From the NCBI GenBank assembly GCA_964631605.1, contig CAZVYG010000045.1, positions 1 to 40,669 of the forward strand: a stretch of 40,669 nucleotides of DNA, written 5' to 3'. The stretch is from JARKQH01 sp964631605 (GTDB lineage: Bacteria > Verrucomicrobiota > Verrucomicrobiia > Limisphaerales > UBA8199). Below are positions 7,421 through 16,035 of the stretch, one piece after another. Every line of letters starts with the position of its first letter. Position 1 is the stretch's first letter. The position numbers were made by a program, and so were the translations under genes. The notes below the pieces were generated by a model, which was not told the origin of the DNA, made no database searches, and was given only the letters and a program-made list of their open reading frames with translations.

Positions 7421-7864
7421 TCAGGGCTGGGGAAACACCTGGTAGAGCAGCAGGTAAATCAACACGCCGGTGACCGACACGTACATCCACACCGGCCACG
7501 TCCACCGGGCGATGCGCCGGTGGGTGTCGAACCGCTGGCGAAGCGCGTAATAGAGGCTGGCGAGCGCCAGCGGGACCACCACCATCGCCAGCAGCGTGTG
7601 CGAGCCCAGAATGGCCAGGTAAATGGGCCGAAACCCCGCCGGCTCGCGGAACACCGTGGGGCCGCGCTTGAGAACGTATGCCACGTAAGTGTGGTAGGTG
7701 AGGTAGCAGACCAGGAACAGGACCGACGTGCTGAACGCCGCCAGCATGCACTTGCGGTGAGCGGCCTGGTTCTTCCGCCGGATGAACAGGTAGCCGGCGG
7801 TCAGAAAGATCGTGCTCAGCGCGTTGAGACCGGCATTGACCACCGGCAGGTCGGCCAGGCTCAT
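7421..7864 (-). CDS. DUF420 membrane protein, oxidase assembly (CtaM-like)
   Basis: A 147-residue protein with four predicted membrane helices, matching DUF420 (LPVVNAGLNALSTIFL near the N-terminus, HRKCMLAAF, CYLTYH, SHTLLAMVVVPLAL). Conserved His residues lie near the membrane faces. A DUF420 member, CtaM, is needed for cytochrome aa3 oxidase maturation in Staphylococcus aureus, which fits its place as the last gene of the oxidase operon. It overlaps the SCO gene by ATGA. Confidence 0.85.
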   Translation of the reverse strand: MSLADLPVVNAGLNALSTIFLTAGYLFIRRKNQAAHRKCMLAAFSTSVLFLVCYLTYHTYVAYVLKRGPTVFREPAGFRPIYLAILGSHTLLAMVVVPLALASLYYALRQRFDTHRRIARWTWPVWMYVSVTGVLIYLLLYQVFPQP

Positions 7865-8523
7865 CGTTCGCGCTCCAGTCGCCGCGCGGCGGCCACGACC
7901 TGCTGTGTCACCGCTTGAGAATCAATCCCCTCCCCTTCGGTCTCAAAAATCCCCCGCAGCCGCCCCTGCCGGTCCACCACCACAAAAATCGTGCTGTGAA
8001 TAAACAGGTCCTCGGGAGACTCGCGTTCCTCCGGTCGCTTTTCCACCGCGGTCAGTTTGAGCGAGTCAATCGCCAGGCGGGCGATTTGCGCCTTGGACCC
8101 CGTCAGAAACATCCAGCGATGGGTGTCGGCGCCGAACCGCTGAGCGTAAGCCCGGAGTACCTCCGGGGTGTCAAAATCCGGATCGGTGGTGAGCGTCACG
8201 AGACGGATGTTGCTGTCCGGTCCCAGGGCCTCCTGAATGCGGGCCATTTTTTGCGTCATGCGGGGACACGGACCGGCACAGCGCGTGAAAACGATGTCCG
8301 CAACCCAGACGCGCCCCAGCAGGTTGGAAAGGGAAACCGCCTGTCCGTTCTGGTTGGTCAGCACGAAATCGGATACCTGGCCGTAAACCGGCAGCGCCTG
8401 GGCGCGCGCCTGGCTCATGCGGAGACGCAGCACGCCCAGCAGCAGCCCCAGGAACACGACCGCAAGGGTCAGCCCCAGGCCCACCCAGAGAAACCGCTCG
8501 CTGCTTCGCGCGCGCTCATTCAT
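7861..8523 (-). CDS. SCO1/SenC/PrrC-family copper chaperone
   Basis: A 220-residue membrane-anchored thioredoxin-fold protein that delivers copper to the CuA site of cytochrome oxidase. After a short cytoplasmic N-terminus comes one membrane helix (FLWVGLGLTLAVVFLGLLLG), then an extracytoplasmic domain. That domain has the copper ligands CAGPC (CxxxC) and the distal His in FIHSTIFVVVD. The start ATG AAT GAG at 8523 gives a normal N-in anchor; the frame stays open upstream into coxB but that part is implausible. A gap of about 97 nt separates it from coxB upstream, and it overlaps the DUF420 gene downstream. Confidence 0.9.
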   Translation of the reverse strand: MNERARSSERFLWVGLGLTLAVVFLGLLLGVLRLRMSQARAQALPVYGQVSDFVLTNQNGQAVSLSNLLGRVWVADIVFTRCAGPCPRMTQKMARIQEALGPDSNIRLVTLTTDPDFDTPEVLRAYAQRFGADTHRWMFLTGSKAQIARLAIDSLKLTAVEKRPEERESPEDLFIHSTIFVVVDRQGRLRGIFETEGEGIDSQAVTQQVVAAARRLERER

Positions 8524-8620
8524 CGGGATCAAAGCATAAGAACAGATGGTTAGGTAGAGCAAGCCCGCCCGCCGCCAAACCTCGAGCCGAACCCCGGCAG
8601 GAACCAACCGCTGGTCGAGG

Positions 8621-9385
8621 TTATTCGAAACTCGTGGCGGCCCCGGCCTTGGACGCCAGCCAGCGGTCGTAGGCGTCCGGGCTTTCGACCACGAGAAACC
8701 CCTGGGCCATGCTGGCATGGCCGTTGCCACAGAGCTGGGCGCAGTAGATCTGATACCGCCCCTCTTTGACCGGCTTGAACCAGATGGGAACCCGCAGCCC
8801 CGGCACGGCATCCTGCGCCACCCGCATCGCCGGAATTTTCAGCGAATGGATGACGTCCTTCGAGGTGATGTAAGCGATGACAGGCTTGTTGACGGGCACA
8901 TGAATCTCGTTGAGCACCTGCACATCGTCTTTGGACTTCGCATCGGCCGGATCAATCCCAAAAACGTTGTCATTGCTCACCAGCACGCGGTCCTGACGCC
9001 CGAACTCCCCATCCGCGCCCGCGTAGCGGGCGTTCCAGGCGAATTGCTGGGCGGCTATGTGCAGGACGGTGGATTCGCTCTGGCTGGGGAATTGGTCCAC
9101 GCGCTGGGCCCACAACGGCAGGGCCACAAACAGCAGCAGGCTCGCTTCAACGCCGGCCACGACAATCTCGAGGTAGCTCGAAGCGTGATTTTTCACCCCG
9201 ACCGGGTCGGCCTTGGCGCTGCGCTTGCGGTTGAACCGCCAGAGCACAAACCCGAAGTAGCAGAGCCAGCCCACGAACAGGATGATCATCAGCCAGTGCA
9301 GGTAGGAAATCAGATCGTTCACCCCCTGGCCGTGCTCGGAGGCCAGCGGCGGCAAACCCAGCAGTTTCTCCATGTATCGGTTCAT
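8621..9385 (-). CDS. coxB: cytochrome c oxidase subunit II
   Basis: A 254-residue subunit II of a heme-copper oxidase, with two N-terminal membrane helices (WLMIILFVGWLCYFGFVLW; VVAGVEASLLLFVALPLW) and a cupredoxin domain. The CuA ligands are present: His in DVIHSLKIP, then CAQLCGNGHASM (CxxxCxxxHxxM). The usual Glu between the two Cys is Gln. There is no fused heme c domain, so an external electron donor is needed. A roughly 25-residue loop (FGRQDRVLVSNDNVFGIDPA onward) sits between the aromatic segment and the HVPVNKPV strand. The gene lies five genes downstream of coxA rather than directly before it, and its start overlaps the stop of the preceding small gene (ATGA). Confidence 0.93.
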   Translation of the reverse strand: MNRYMEKLLGLPPLASEHGQGVNDLISYLHWLMIILFVGWLCYFGFVLWRFNRKRSAKADPVGVKNHASSYLEIVVAGVEASLLLFVALPLWAQRVDQFPSQSESTVLHIAAQQFAWNARYAGADGEFGRQDRVLVSNDNVFGIDPADAKSKDDVQVLNEIHVPVNKPVIAYITSKDVIHSLKIPAMRVAQDAVPGLRVPIWFKPVKEGRYQIYCAQLCGNGHASMAQGFLVVESPDAYDRWLASKAGAATSFE

Positions 9386-9642
9386 GTCTTTTCAACCAGC
9401 GCAACCGCGCTTTCCGAAGCCTGAATCAGCGTCGCCTTGCGATTGGCCTGGACGAAGAAAGCCACCGCGCCGCTTAACACGGTCATGACCACCATCACCA
9501 GCGCCAAAATCGCCCATGTCAGCCCTTGCGACACCGGGGAATCCGGCTCCCCGTAACAAATGGCACAGGCGGAGGCCCGGCCCGGGGCCAGCACCATTCC
9601 CGCCCAGGCCGCTCCCAAACTCCAATGCATCCATCGTTTCAT
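9382..9642 (-). CDS. small exported/membrane protein with CxxC, oxidase operon
   Basis: An 86-residue protein of unknown function. A signal peptide (MKRWMHWSLGAAWAGMVLAP...ASA) is followed at once by CAICYGEPDSP, a CxxC pair placed at the start of the mature chain. One membrane helix (WAILALVMVVMTVLSGAVAFF) and a short tail come next. It overlaps coxB and the 69-residue gene by ATGA on either side, so it is embedded in the operon. A role in copper or heme handling or as an accessory subunit is an inference from position and the Cys pair. Confidence 0.75.
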   Translation of the reverse strand: MKRWMHWSLGAAWAGMVLAPGRASACAICYGEPDSPVSQGLTWAILALVMVVMTVLSGAVAFFVQANRKATLIQASESAVALVEKT

Positions 9643-9848
9643 AGATAACCCACCGATTTGAGTTTTCTCAGGAAGTAACGCCCGTAAACCACCACGCCCG
9701 CCGCGCAGAGCACCGCCCCAATGCCCAACGCCAGGTCAACCCCCTGACCCTGCGGACGGAAAAAATCCGACAGCTTCCAAACTCCCAGCCCCGCGCACAA
9801 ACCGCTCAGCGCCATCACAAAAATCAAATGAACCGCTTTAAGTGACAT
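9639..9848 (-). CDS. small two-helix membrane protein, oxidase operon
   Basis: A 69-residue protein with two predicted membrane helices (VHLIFVMALSGLCAGLGVW and DLALGIGAVLCAAGVVVYG) and a basic C-terminus (RYFLRKLKSVGYL). No family was recognised. It lies between subunit IV and the CxxC protein, 6 nt after the former and overlapping the latter. It may be a small accessory subunit of the oxidase. Confidence 0.7.
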   Translation of the reverse strand: MSLKAVHLIFVMALSGLCAGLGVWKLSDFFRPQGQGVDLALGIGAVLCAAGVVVYGRYFLRKLKSVGYL

Positions 9849-9854
9849 AACCTC

Positions 9855-10166
9855 TTATCGTGCGACCACGGGATGATCCTGTTGCGCCCAGACCGACAGC
9901 CCCATCAACGCCACAAAAAAAATGGCTGTAAAAACCAGCACGGCGTAAATCGCCCGCCGCTCCGAAAACAGGTGCATCAGGTAGCCCCCAACCAGCGACG
10001 CATTCACGGCCGCCGCGGCCAGAATCAGCCCGATCCTCAACGCCCCGGCCCCCAGCGGCGCGTAGGCCGTCCCCACCATCAGCAAGGTGACGCAGGCGAC
10101 GGCGGCAAATATGACGCCGCAACGGCGAACCTGCTGTTGAAACGCGCTTGTATCAACATCACTCAT
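9855..10166 (-). CDS. cytochrome c oxidase subunit IV (prokaryotic type)
   Basis: A 103-residue protein with three hydrophobic helices, fitting the prokaryotic subunit IV/CyoD-like family. The family core is visible as LILAAAAVNASLVGGYLMHL, with the usual Asn/Tyr-Met-His-Leu pattern, then RRAIYAVLVFTAIFFVALMG. It helps assemble or stabilise the core oxidase. It begins 3 nt after coxC and is followed by two small membrane genes. Confidence 0.85.
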   Translation of the reverse strand: MSDVDTSAFQQQVRRCGVIFAAVACVTLLMVGTAYAPLGAGALRIGLILAAAAVNASLVGGYLMHLFSERRAIYAVLVFTAIFFVALMGLSVWAQQDHPVVAR

Positions 10167-10169
10167 AAT

Positions 10170-10940
10170 TCACGTTAAATATAATACTGGAAACAAAAAA
10201 ATCCACACCAGGTCCACAAAATGCCAGAACAGGCCGGCCACCTCGACGCGGTTCGTAAACCGGTCCGGATCGGTCCGCCACAACCGGCTGCCCGGCCCCC
10301 ACAGAAACGCGAAAACCACCAGGCCCCCGATGACGTGCAGGCCGTGCAGGCCGGTAAGCGTGAAATAGAGAGCCAGGTAGATGTTATAGGCGGGGCCGTA
10401 GCGCTGCATTTTCTGAACCTGGTCCCGCGCAATGCGGATTTCCTCATGGCTTTTGGCGCGACCGCGCCGGTCGGCCAAATCACTGCGTTCGGCGACGAAC
10501 TCGCCCTTGAGGACGACCTCGGAACCGGTTGCCGAGACGAGGTGACCGTCGGCGATGCGCCCGTCCTTGAGCACGACGGTGTAGTGCGTGAGCTTGTCGT
10601 GGTATTCGTAGCCTTTGATCCCCAGGAAGATGACGCCCAGCAAAAGGGTAATGCCCTGGAGGAACTTGTACCGGTCAAACAGGCGGGCTTTGCAGGCGGC
10701 CCAGGCCAAAAGCACGGTCACCGCTGACAGGGCGAGGATGAGCGTGTTGAGCGTGCCAAGCGGGATGCTCAGCCAGCCATGCGGCCAGGTGCCTTCCGGC
10801 GCCGCCACGCGCAACATGATATAGGCCGAAAAGAGCCCGCCGAAGAGCATCACCTCGGAGGCCAGGAACAGCCACATGCCGACCTTGGCATTGTAAACCC
10901 CCGTGTCCGGCCGGGGTTGAACGGTGTAAGGGATGTCCAT
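10170..10940 (-). CDS. coxC: cytochrome c oxidase subunit III
   Basis: A 256-residue subunit III with membrane helices near residues 20-45 (GMWLFLASEVMLFGGLFSAY), 62-82, 95-112, 185-213 and 235-255 (FWHFVDLVWIFLF), the last being the family's HFVDxVW signature. Between GYEYHDKLTH and YGPAYNIYLA there is a polar insert of about 60 residues (118-182) that ordinary CoxC proteins lack. It is rich in charged residues and would face the membrane surface. The start ATG GAC ATC CCC at 10940 is preferred because upstream in-frame codons run into coxA. The family helps keep the oxidase stable during turnover. Confidence 0.92.
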   Translation of the reverse strand: MDIPYTVQPRPDTGVYNAKVGMWLFLASEVMLFGGLFSAYIMLRVAAPEGTWPHGWLSIPLGTLNTLILALSAVTVLLAWAACKARLFDRYKFLQGITLLLGVIFLGIKGYEYHDKLTHYTVVLKDGRIADGHLVSATGSEVVLKGEFVAERSDLADRRGRAKSHEEIRIARDQVQKMQRYGPAYNIYLALYFTLTGLHGLHVIGGLVVFAFLWGPGSRLWRTDPDRFTNRVEVAGLFWHFVDLVWIFLFPVLYLT

Positions 10941-10978
10941 GGTTGTCGTTAAAGGGAGTGTCGTTGGGGGAGAGCGGC

Positions 10979-12787
10979 TCAGCCCGGGGGCTGGTTCTGG
11001 GGCACGTAGTCGTTGGCATAACCCGGCAGGCTGTAGTCGTAAGGCCCGCGATACACCTGGGGCGGCTTGAGGAAATTGCCATGCGGGGGAGGCGTCGGCG
11101 TCTGCCATTCCAGGGTGGTGGACTCCCACGGATTGTCGCTGTGCACCCGCTCGCCCTTCACAATGCTATGAAAGAAATTGATGATGAACGGAATCTGCGC
11201 AATCGCCAGGCCGGCTGCGGCCCAGAGGATGAAGTTGTTGAGCCCCAGGACCGGCGCGCTCAGCGCCCCGGTGGCGCCCTGGACCTTCAAAACGGAGTAT
11301 TGCACGCCGCCATCAGACATGCGGCGCAGCATCCCGGCCAGGCCCTGAATAAACATCGGCATGAAAATCATGTTCATGAACAGCAGCGATCCCCAAAAAT
11401 GAACCTTGCCCCAGTACTCGCTCATGCGCCGGCCCGTGATTTTGGGGAACCAGAAGTAGATGCCGGCAAACAGCGCGAAGATGGTGCCCGGCGCCACCAC
11501 GTAGTGGAAATGGCCGATCACGTAGTAGGTGTCGTGCAGGTGAATGTCGCTGGCGCTGAACCCCAGCGGCAGACCCGTCAACCCCCCAATGCCGAACATG
11601 GGCAGAAAGGCCAGCGCGAACAACATCGGGGTGTTGAACCGGATGGACCCGCCCCAGAGTGAAATCAACAACGCCGTGATCAAAATCACCGAAGGAATGG
11701 AAATGAGCATCGTGGTGGTCTGGAAAAACGCCGAAATCCGCGTCCCCATGCCGGTCAGATACATGTGATGCGCCCAGACCAGAAACGAGATGAACCCAAT
11801 CATCAGGACCGAAAACACCAGCGACTTGTAGCCCCAGAGCGGCTTGCGCGTGTTGTTGGCGATGATCTCCCCGATGATGCCCATCGCCGGCAGAATCAGC
11901 ACATAAACCTCCGGATGCGCCAGGAACCAGAAGAGGTGCTGCCACAACACCGGGCTGCCGCCTCCGCTGATGTCGGCCAGTTTGCCCCCAATGGCCAGAC
12001 CGGTCGGAAGGAAGAAACTCGTGCCGGCCAACTTGTCCATCAACTGCATGATCCCGGCGGTCTCGAGCGGGGGAAACGCCAGCAGCAACAGAAACGAGGC
12101 GGTGAATTGCGCCCAGACAAAAAACGGCAGCCGCATCCAGGTCAGCCCCGGCGCTCGGAGTTGAATGATGGTCGTGATCAGGTTCACCGACCCCAGCAAG
12201 GAGGAAGTGATCAGGAAGACCATCCCGATCAGCCAGAAGGTTTGCCCGTCGGTCGGAATGGCCGTGGCCAGGGGCGAATACGACGTCCACCCCGCCTGGG
12301 CGGCGCCGCCGGGGATGAAAAAGCTCGTGAGCATGATGATGCCGCCCAGGAAATAAACCTGGTAACTCATCATGTTGAGCCGGGGAAAGGCCATGTCGTT
12401 CGCGCCAATCTGCAACGGGACGAGGTAGTTGCCGTAGGCGCCCACAGCCAGCGGCACCACGCCCAGGAACACCATGATCGTCCCGTGCATGGCGCCAAAG
12501 GAGTTGTAAAGGTCCGGAGACATCACCCCCCTGGCCGCCACATCCCCCAGCACCGCCGCAAGCAGCGGGCCCACGACGGGCACCGGCTCGCCGGGATGCG
12601 CGATTTGCCAGCGCATCATCAGCATCAACAGAAAGCCGAAGAACAAAAAGCACAACGCCGTAATGCCGTACTGAATCCCAATCACTTTGTGATCGGTCGA
12701 GAAGATGTAGGTGCGCCAAAACCCCAGCTCTCCGTGGTGCGCCTCGTCGAGTGCGGAAGCCGGGATGGCATGAGTGGTAGCCTGCAT
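10979..12787 (-). CDS. coxA: cytochrome c oxidase subunit I (aa3/A-type)
   Basis: A 602-residue catalytic subunit with about 12 membrane helices. Ligands are visible: His101 (low-spin heme, FGAMHGTIMVF), His291 and Tyr295 in AHPEVY, His340/341 in WAHHMY, and His426/428 in GHFHYV. The D-channel residues Asp131 (GANDMAFPR), Asn138 and Glu293 are kept. The K-channel lysine is not: the family segment IPTG(I/V)KVFSW reads IPSVILITAL here, with Leu369 at the Lys position. It reduces O2 to water using electrons from CuA. It lies downstream of ctaB and about 40 nt upstream of coxC. Confidence 0.95.
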   Translation of the reverse strand: MQATTHAIPASALDEAHHGELGFWRTYIFSTDHKVIGIQYGITALCFLFFGFLLMLMMRWQIAHPGEPVPVVGPLLAAVLGDVAARGVMSPDLYNSFGAMHGTIMVFLGVVPLAVGAYGNYLVPLQIGANDMAFPRLNMMSYQVYFLGGIIMLTSFFIPGGAAQAGWTSYSPLATAIPTDGQTFWLIGMVFLITSSLLGSVNLITTIIQLRAPGLTWMRLPFFVWAQFTASFLLLLAFPPLETAGIMQLMDKLAGTSFFLPTGLAIGGKLADISGGGSPVLWQHLFWFLAHPEVYVLILPAMGIIGEIIANNTRKPLWGYKSLVFSVLMIGFISFLVWAHHMYLTGMGTRISAFFQTTTMLISIPSVILITALLISLWGGSIRFNTPMLFALAFLPMFGIGGLTGLPLGFSASDIHLHDTYYVIGHFHYVVAPGTIFALFAGIYFWFPKITGRRMSEYWGKVHFWGSLLFMNMIFMPMFIQGLAGMLRRMSDGGVQYSVLKVQGATGALSAPVLGLNNFILWAAAGLAIAQIPFIINFFHSIVKGERVHSDNPWESTTLEWQTPTPPPHGNFLKPPQVYRGPYDYSLPGYANDYVPQNQPPG

Positions 12788-12893
12788 GGGGAATCGAAAC
12801 TGATTTGTGATGATGACCTTATTTTGTTATTGCAATGACAATCTCCAAAAAACCAGGTTTGAAGCAATGTTGGCTGTCAACATAGGCTTTGAC

Positions 12894-13802
12894 TCAGTAA
12901 AAACGCGCCTTGTCCAGCACCATCAATACCAGCAACAGGGGGAGGTAAAGGATGGAGACCAGGAACAGTTTTCGGGCGGTCGAGAGGTTGAGGTCCAGCG
13001 CGAATTTGCGGGCGCACCCGAGGTAAGCCAGGCTCAGGAGCACGGCTCCGCAAAGATAGGTTTTGCCGGTGAGTCCGAGAAGGAACGGCCACACCGCAAC
13101 GAGCAAAAGCAGCAGGGTGCTCAGCATCGCGTGCCGGGCGGTGCGCTTGCCGTCGGGCTCGACGACGGGCAGCATTTTGAATCCGGCCCGCGCGTATTCA
13201 TCCCGGTAGATCCAGGCGATGGCCATGAAATGCGGTATCTGCCAGAAGGCCAGAATCAGAAACAGCGACAAGCCTTCCGGAGAAAAGCCATCGCGCGCCG
13301 CAGTCCAGCCCATCAGGGGCGGCAATCCCCCGGGGATGGTTCCCACAGCCGTGTTCCACCAGGTGATCCGCTTGAGCGGCGTGTAAATGAACAAATAACA
13401 AACCAGCGAGAGGCCGCCCAGCAAGGCCGTCGTCAGGTTCACGGCGACCGCGAGATAAACCAGGCCGGCGACCGCCGCCGTGACGCCCATGCGGAAAACG
13501 CTTTCGGGCTTAATGCGTCCCGAGGGGAGGGGGCGGTCTTGGGTCCGTTTCATGCGCGCGTCAAAGCGGCGTTCCAACAGTTCATTGAGCGCCGCGGCGG
13601 CGGCCACGATCAAGCCGGTGCCGAGCATCGTGTGGAACAGGCGCCAGTAGTCCACGCGGCCCACAACGCCGAGGTAGAATCCAACCAACGTCGTCAACAG
13701 AACCAGCGTGCTGAGCCGTGCCTTGAATAAATCCGCGTAAAGCGCCCAGCGGCTTTTGTCAGCCACTGCGGCAGCGGGAAGGGATGGCGCGGTTACTTTC
13801 AT
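12894..13802 (-). CDS. ctaB: heme O synthase (protoheme IX farnesyltransferase)
   Basis: A 302-residue UbiA-superfamily enzyme that transfers a farnesyl group to heme b, the first step toward heme A. About eight membrane helices are predicted. The first prenyl-diphosphate motif is NELLERRFDARMKRTQDRPL: the family's NxxxD has Glu in place of the first Asp, but the downstream Asp and KRTxxRPL are kept. YTPLKR...WNTAVGTIPGGLPPLMGW follows, then YRDEYARAGFKMLPV as the second acidic motif. It sits 3 nt after ctaA and is followed, after about 106 nt, by coxA. Confidence 0.92.
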   Translation of the reverse strand: MKVTAPSLPAAAVADKSRWALYADLFKARLSTLVLLTTLVGFYLGVVGRVDYWRLFHTMLGTGLIVAAAAALNELLERRFDARMKRTQDRPLPSGRIKPESVFRMGVTAAVAGLVYLAVAVNLTTALLGGLSLVCYLFIYTPLKRITWWNTAVGTIPGGLPPLMGWTAARDGFSPEGLSLFLILAFWQIPHFMAIAWIYRDEYARAGFKMLPVVEPDGKRTARHAMLSTLLLLLVAVWPFLLGLTGKTYLCGAVLLSLAYLGCARKFALDLNLSTARKLFLVSILYLPLLLVLMVLDKARFY

Positions 13803-13805
13803 GAA

Positions 13806-15122
13806 TCAACTTGCGTGGCCCGCGGCGCCTGAGGGTTGGGTTCGCCCGGGGAACAATCGGGAAGCGGTTTTGCCAATTGGATTGTGATCTTGCCGAAGTT
13901 CCGGCTCGAACACCTCGAGCCCGCCGCGTGCCGGAATCAGAATCCGGAAGGCGACCCAGCTCGCCACCCCGCCCAGCGCCAGGGACAGCGCGCCAAAAAT
14001 CACGTGCGCCGTCGCCAAATCCGCGGCTTTGTTCGACCATATCGTCGCCGCGCCGAGCAGGGCCTGGACAAGAATCAACCCGAGCCACCCGAGGCAGAGC
14101 CGGGCCAGGCTGCGAACCGGCCGCGTCACCGCGCCCGCCGCCACCGCGACATCCCGGCGTCGAGCCAGACGCCAGGCCTGTGCGGCGCAAGCGGCGACCG
14201 CCGCGAGAATGCCCAGGGCAACCAGCCGATGGGTCATCTGGAGCCCGATCTGAAACGCGGTGATGGGGTTGACCGCCGTGACTTCCAGGCGTTGCTGATT
14301 GTAAGCCGCAACCGAACGGGCATCCATGGCGGGCCAGAGCTTGCCATAAGCCAGCGGAAAATCGGGAATGGCCAGGCCCGCGTGCTGATGCCGCATGGTG
14401 GCCCCAATCACCAACTGAACCAGAATCAGCGCGGTCGCCCCGAGGATCCACCAGGACAACCGCGAGGGAATCCGCGGGCGGGCCTCTGACAGGCCAGCAA
14501 CGAGAGTCTTCCACCAACGACTCGTTAGCAGGACAATCACGCCAAGCAACAGGAAGAACAATTGGGCCAGGGTGGCATGAAAGATGCCGATTTCATCCTG
14601 GTAAAGCACCACCCGCAACCCGCCCAACAATCCCTGAATCTGCACCCCGAAAAAAGCCAGCCAGCCCAGTAACGGCAGGGGCCGGGGCGCCGGTGCGTTG
14701 CGCGCCCAGACGGCCGCCGCCACCAACACCACGCCGCCAATGCCCGCCAGAAAATGGCCGGCGCCCTTCCACTGCGGCCCGAGCGCGGCGAGTAACAAGC
14801 CGGCCAGAAACTCGAGGCTGCCCATGATTGCCAGCGGCAGGCGCGAGGGCCGCCCTCCCAGCCAACGGGTGAGCCCCACGACCAACACCCCCACCAGCGT
14901 GGCCACCAGCCGGTGACTATGCTCGTAGAGCACCCCTCCCATCCAATACGAGAACGGGAAAAAGAACATGTTGTAGCCGTAGGTGGTGGGCCAGTCCGGC
15001 ACCGCCATGCCCGCGCCGTGGCTGGTGACCAATCCGCCCACGCCGAGAAGCAACAGCGTGACTGCGGCGGTCAGACACGCAAACCAATGCAGTGGGCGGG
15101 AATGCTTGCTCGCTGAATCCAT
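13806..15122 (-). CDS. ctaA: heme A synthase (COX15/CtaA family)
   Basis: A 438-residue membrane enzyme that oxidises heme O to heme A. About eight helices are arranged as two similar halves. Family marks are GGLVTSHGAGMAVPDWPTTY, the conserved His in YEHSHRLVATLVG and FHATLAQLFF, then QHAGLAIPDFPLAYG, MTHRLVALG and TAHVIFGALSLALGG in the second half. The two halves repeat the AG(L/M)A(V/I)PD(W/F)P element. The start at 15122 (MDSASKHSRPLHW) is chosen. A GTG at 15194 would add 24 residues directly abutting the previous gene and lacks hydrophobic or SD support. It precedes ctaB by 3 nt. Confidence 0.9.
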   Translation of the reverse strand: MDSASKHSRPLHWFACLTAAVTLLLLGVGGLVTSHGAGMAVPDWPTTYGYNMFFFPFSYWMGGVLYEHSHRLVATLVGVLVVGLTRWLGGRPSRLPLAIMGSLEFLAGLLLAALGPQWKGAGHFLAGIGGVVLVAAAVWARNAPAPRPLPLLGWLAFFGVQIQGLLGGLRVVLYQDEIGIFHATLAQLFFLLLGVIVLLTSRWWKTLVAGLSEARPRIPSRLSWWILGATALILVQLVIGATMRHQHAGLAIPDFPLAYGKLWPAMDARSVAAYNQQRLEVTAVNPITAFQIGLQMTHRLVALGILAAVAACAAQAWRLARRRDVAVAAGAVTRPVRSLARLCLGWLGLILVQALLGAATIWSNKAADLATAHVIFGALSLALGGVASWVAFRILIPARGGLEVFEPELRQDHNPIGKTASRLFPGRTQPSGAAGHAS

Positions 15123-15196
15123 GCTGCGCGCAGTCGGTTTGGGAAAAAAACAAAGCCGCCGGGGCTCATCACCGCAGCGGCTTTCCACAGTCACAA

Positions 15197-15901
15197 TTAT
15201 TTGGCGTCCAGGCTGAGCGCGACGGTCGTCGGCGCGCCGTCCTTGACTTCGATTTCCTGGGTCACCACCCCGGCCTTGCGGTGATTGGCCTTCAAGGTGT
15301 ACTTGCCCGGAGGGACATTGGTGATCTTGAAGGTGCCATCCGCCCCGCTGACGGCGAAGTAGGGATGATCAAACACGCTCACCCAGGCGAACATCCAGGG
15401 ATGCACGTCGCACTTGAATTTGACGAACTCCTCGGCTTTCGGAAATGAAAACGTCAGGTCGCCCCCGCCCGGCATTTGCGCCTTGTTATCCTCGGGATTG
15501 CCGGCCACCGTCGGGACGGAGTGCACATTGTGCAGAACCGGATCGGAGTTTTTCACCAACAGCTTTTGGCCGGTCTGCACCGCCAGAATCTGCGGCACGT
15601 AAAGGCAGTTCTTCTGGTCCATCACCACCGGCTTGGCGCTCGGGCCGGTGGACTTGCCGCTGATCCCCTCCAGCGACACCACCACGTCCGCCAGTTCGCC
15701 CTTGGCGCCCACGACATAAAACTTGGTGGTCGGCGTGCTGGTGTGAAGCTTCCCGCAATTCGGGTCTTCCTTCAGCGGCAAGATGTCCTTTTCTTTGGGC
15801 GGCGTCCCCTTGAGCGTGACGGTTCCCACAATCTCACCCGCGGCGACCGGAAAGGCGAACCCGAGGGCGGTCACAGCGGCCAAAGCCAGATGTCGTTTCA
15901 T
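15197..15901 (-). CDS. exported cupredoxin-like protein with C-terminal carboxypeptidase-regulatory-like domain
   Basis: A 234-residue exported protein. A signal peptide (MKRHLALAAVTALGFAFPVAAG) is followed by a cupredoxin-type fold with likely copper ligands His in VLHNVHSVP, and Cys, His and Met in KFKCDVHPWM. A short beta domain then begins at FAVSGADGTFKITNVPPGKY, the pattern of carboxypeptidase-regulatory-like modules. An ATG five codons upstream (15916) is possible. It lies at the head of the oxidase operon, so an electron donor or copper-handling role is plausible but unproven. Roughly 75 nt separate it from ctaA. Confidence 0.82.
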   Translation of the reverse strand: MKRHLALAAVTALGFAFPVAAGEIVGTVTLKGTPPKEKDILPLKEDPNCGKLHTSTPTTKFYVVGAKGELADVVVSLEGISGKSTGPSAKPVVMDQKNCLYVPQILAVQTGQKLLVKNSDPVLHNVHSVPTVAGNPEDNKAQMPGGGDLTFSFPKAEEFVKFKCDVHPWMFAWVSVFDHPYFAVSGADGTFKITNVPPGKYTLKANHRKAGVVTQEIEVKDGAPTTVALSLDAK

Positions 15902-16035
15902 AATAGTTTCAGTCATGTTCAGAAAAAGGTGGCGAAAGGTAGCATCGCCGCTGGAAGCGTGCAAGCAGTTTTAAGGAGTACTGACTTACACTATCAGCAT
16001 CACTGATTTTCCTGGGGTGGGGGCGCCCCCGCCTC

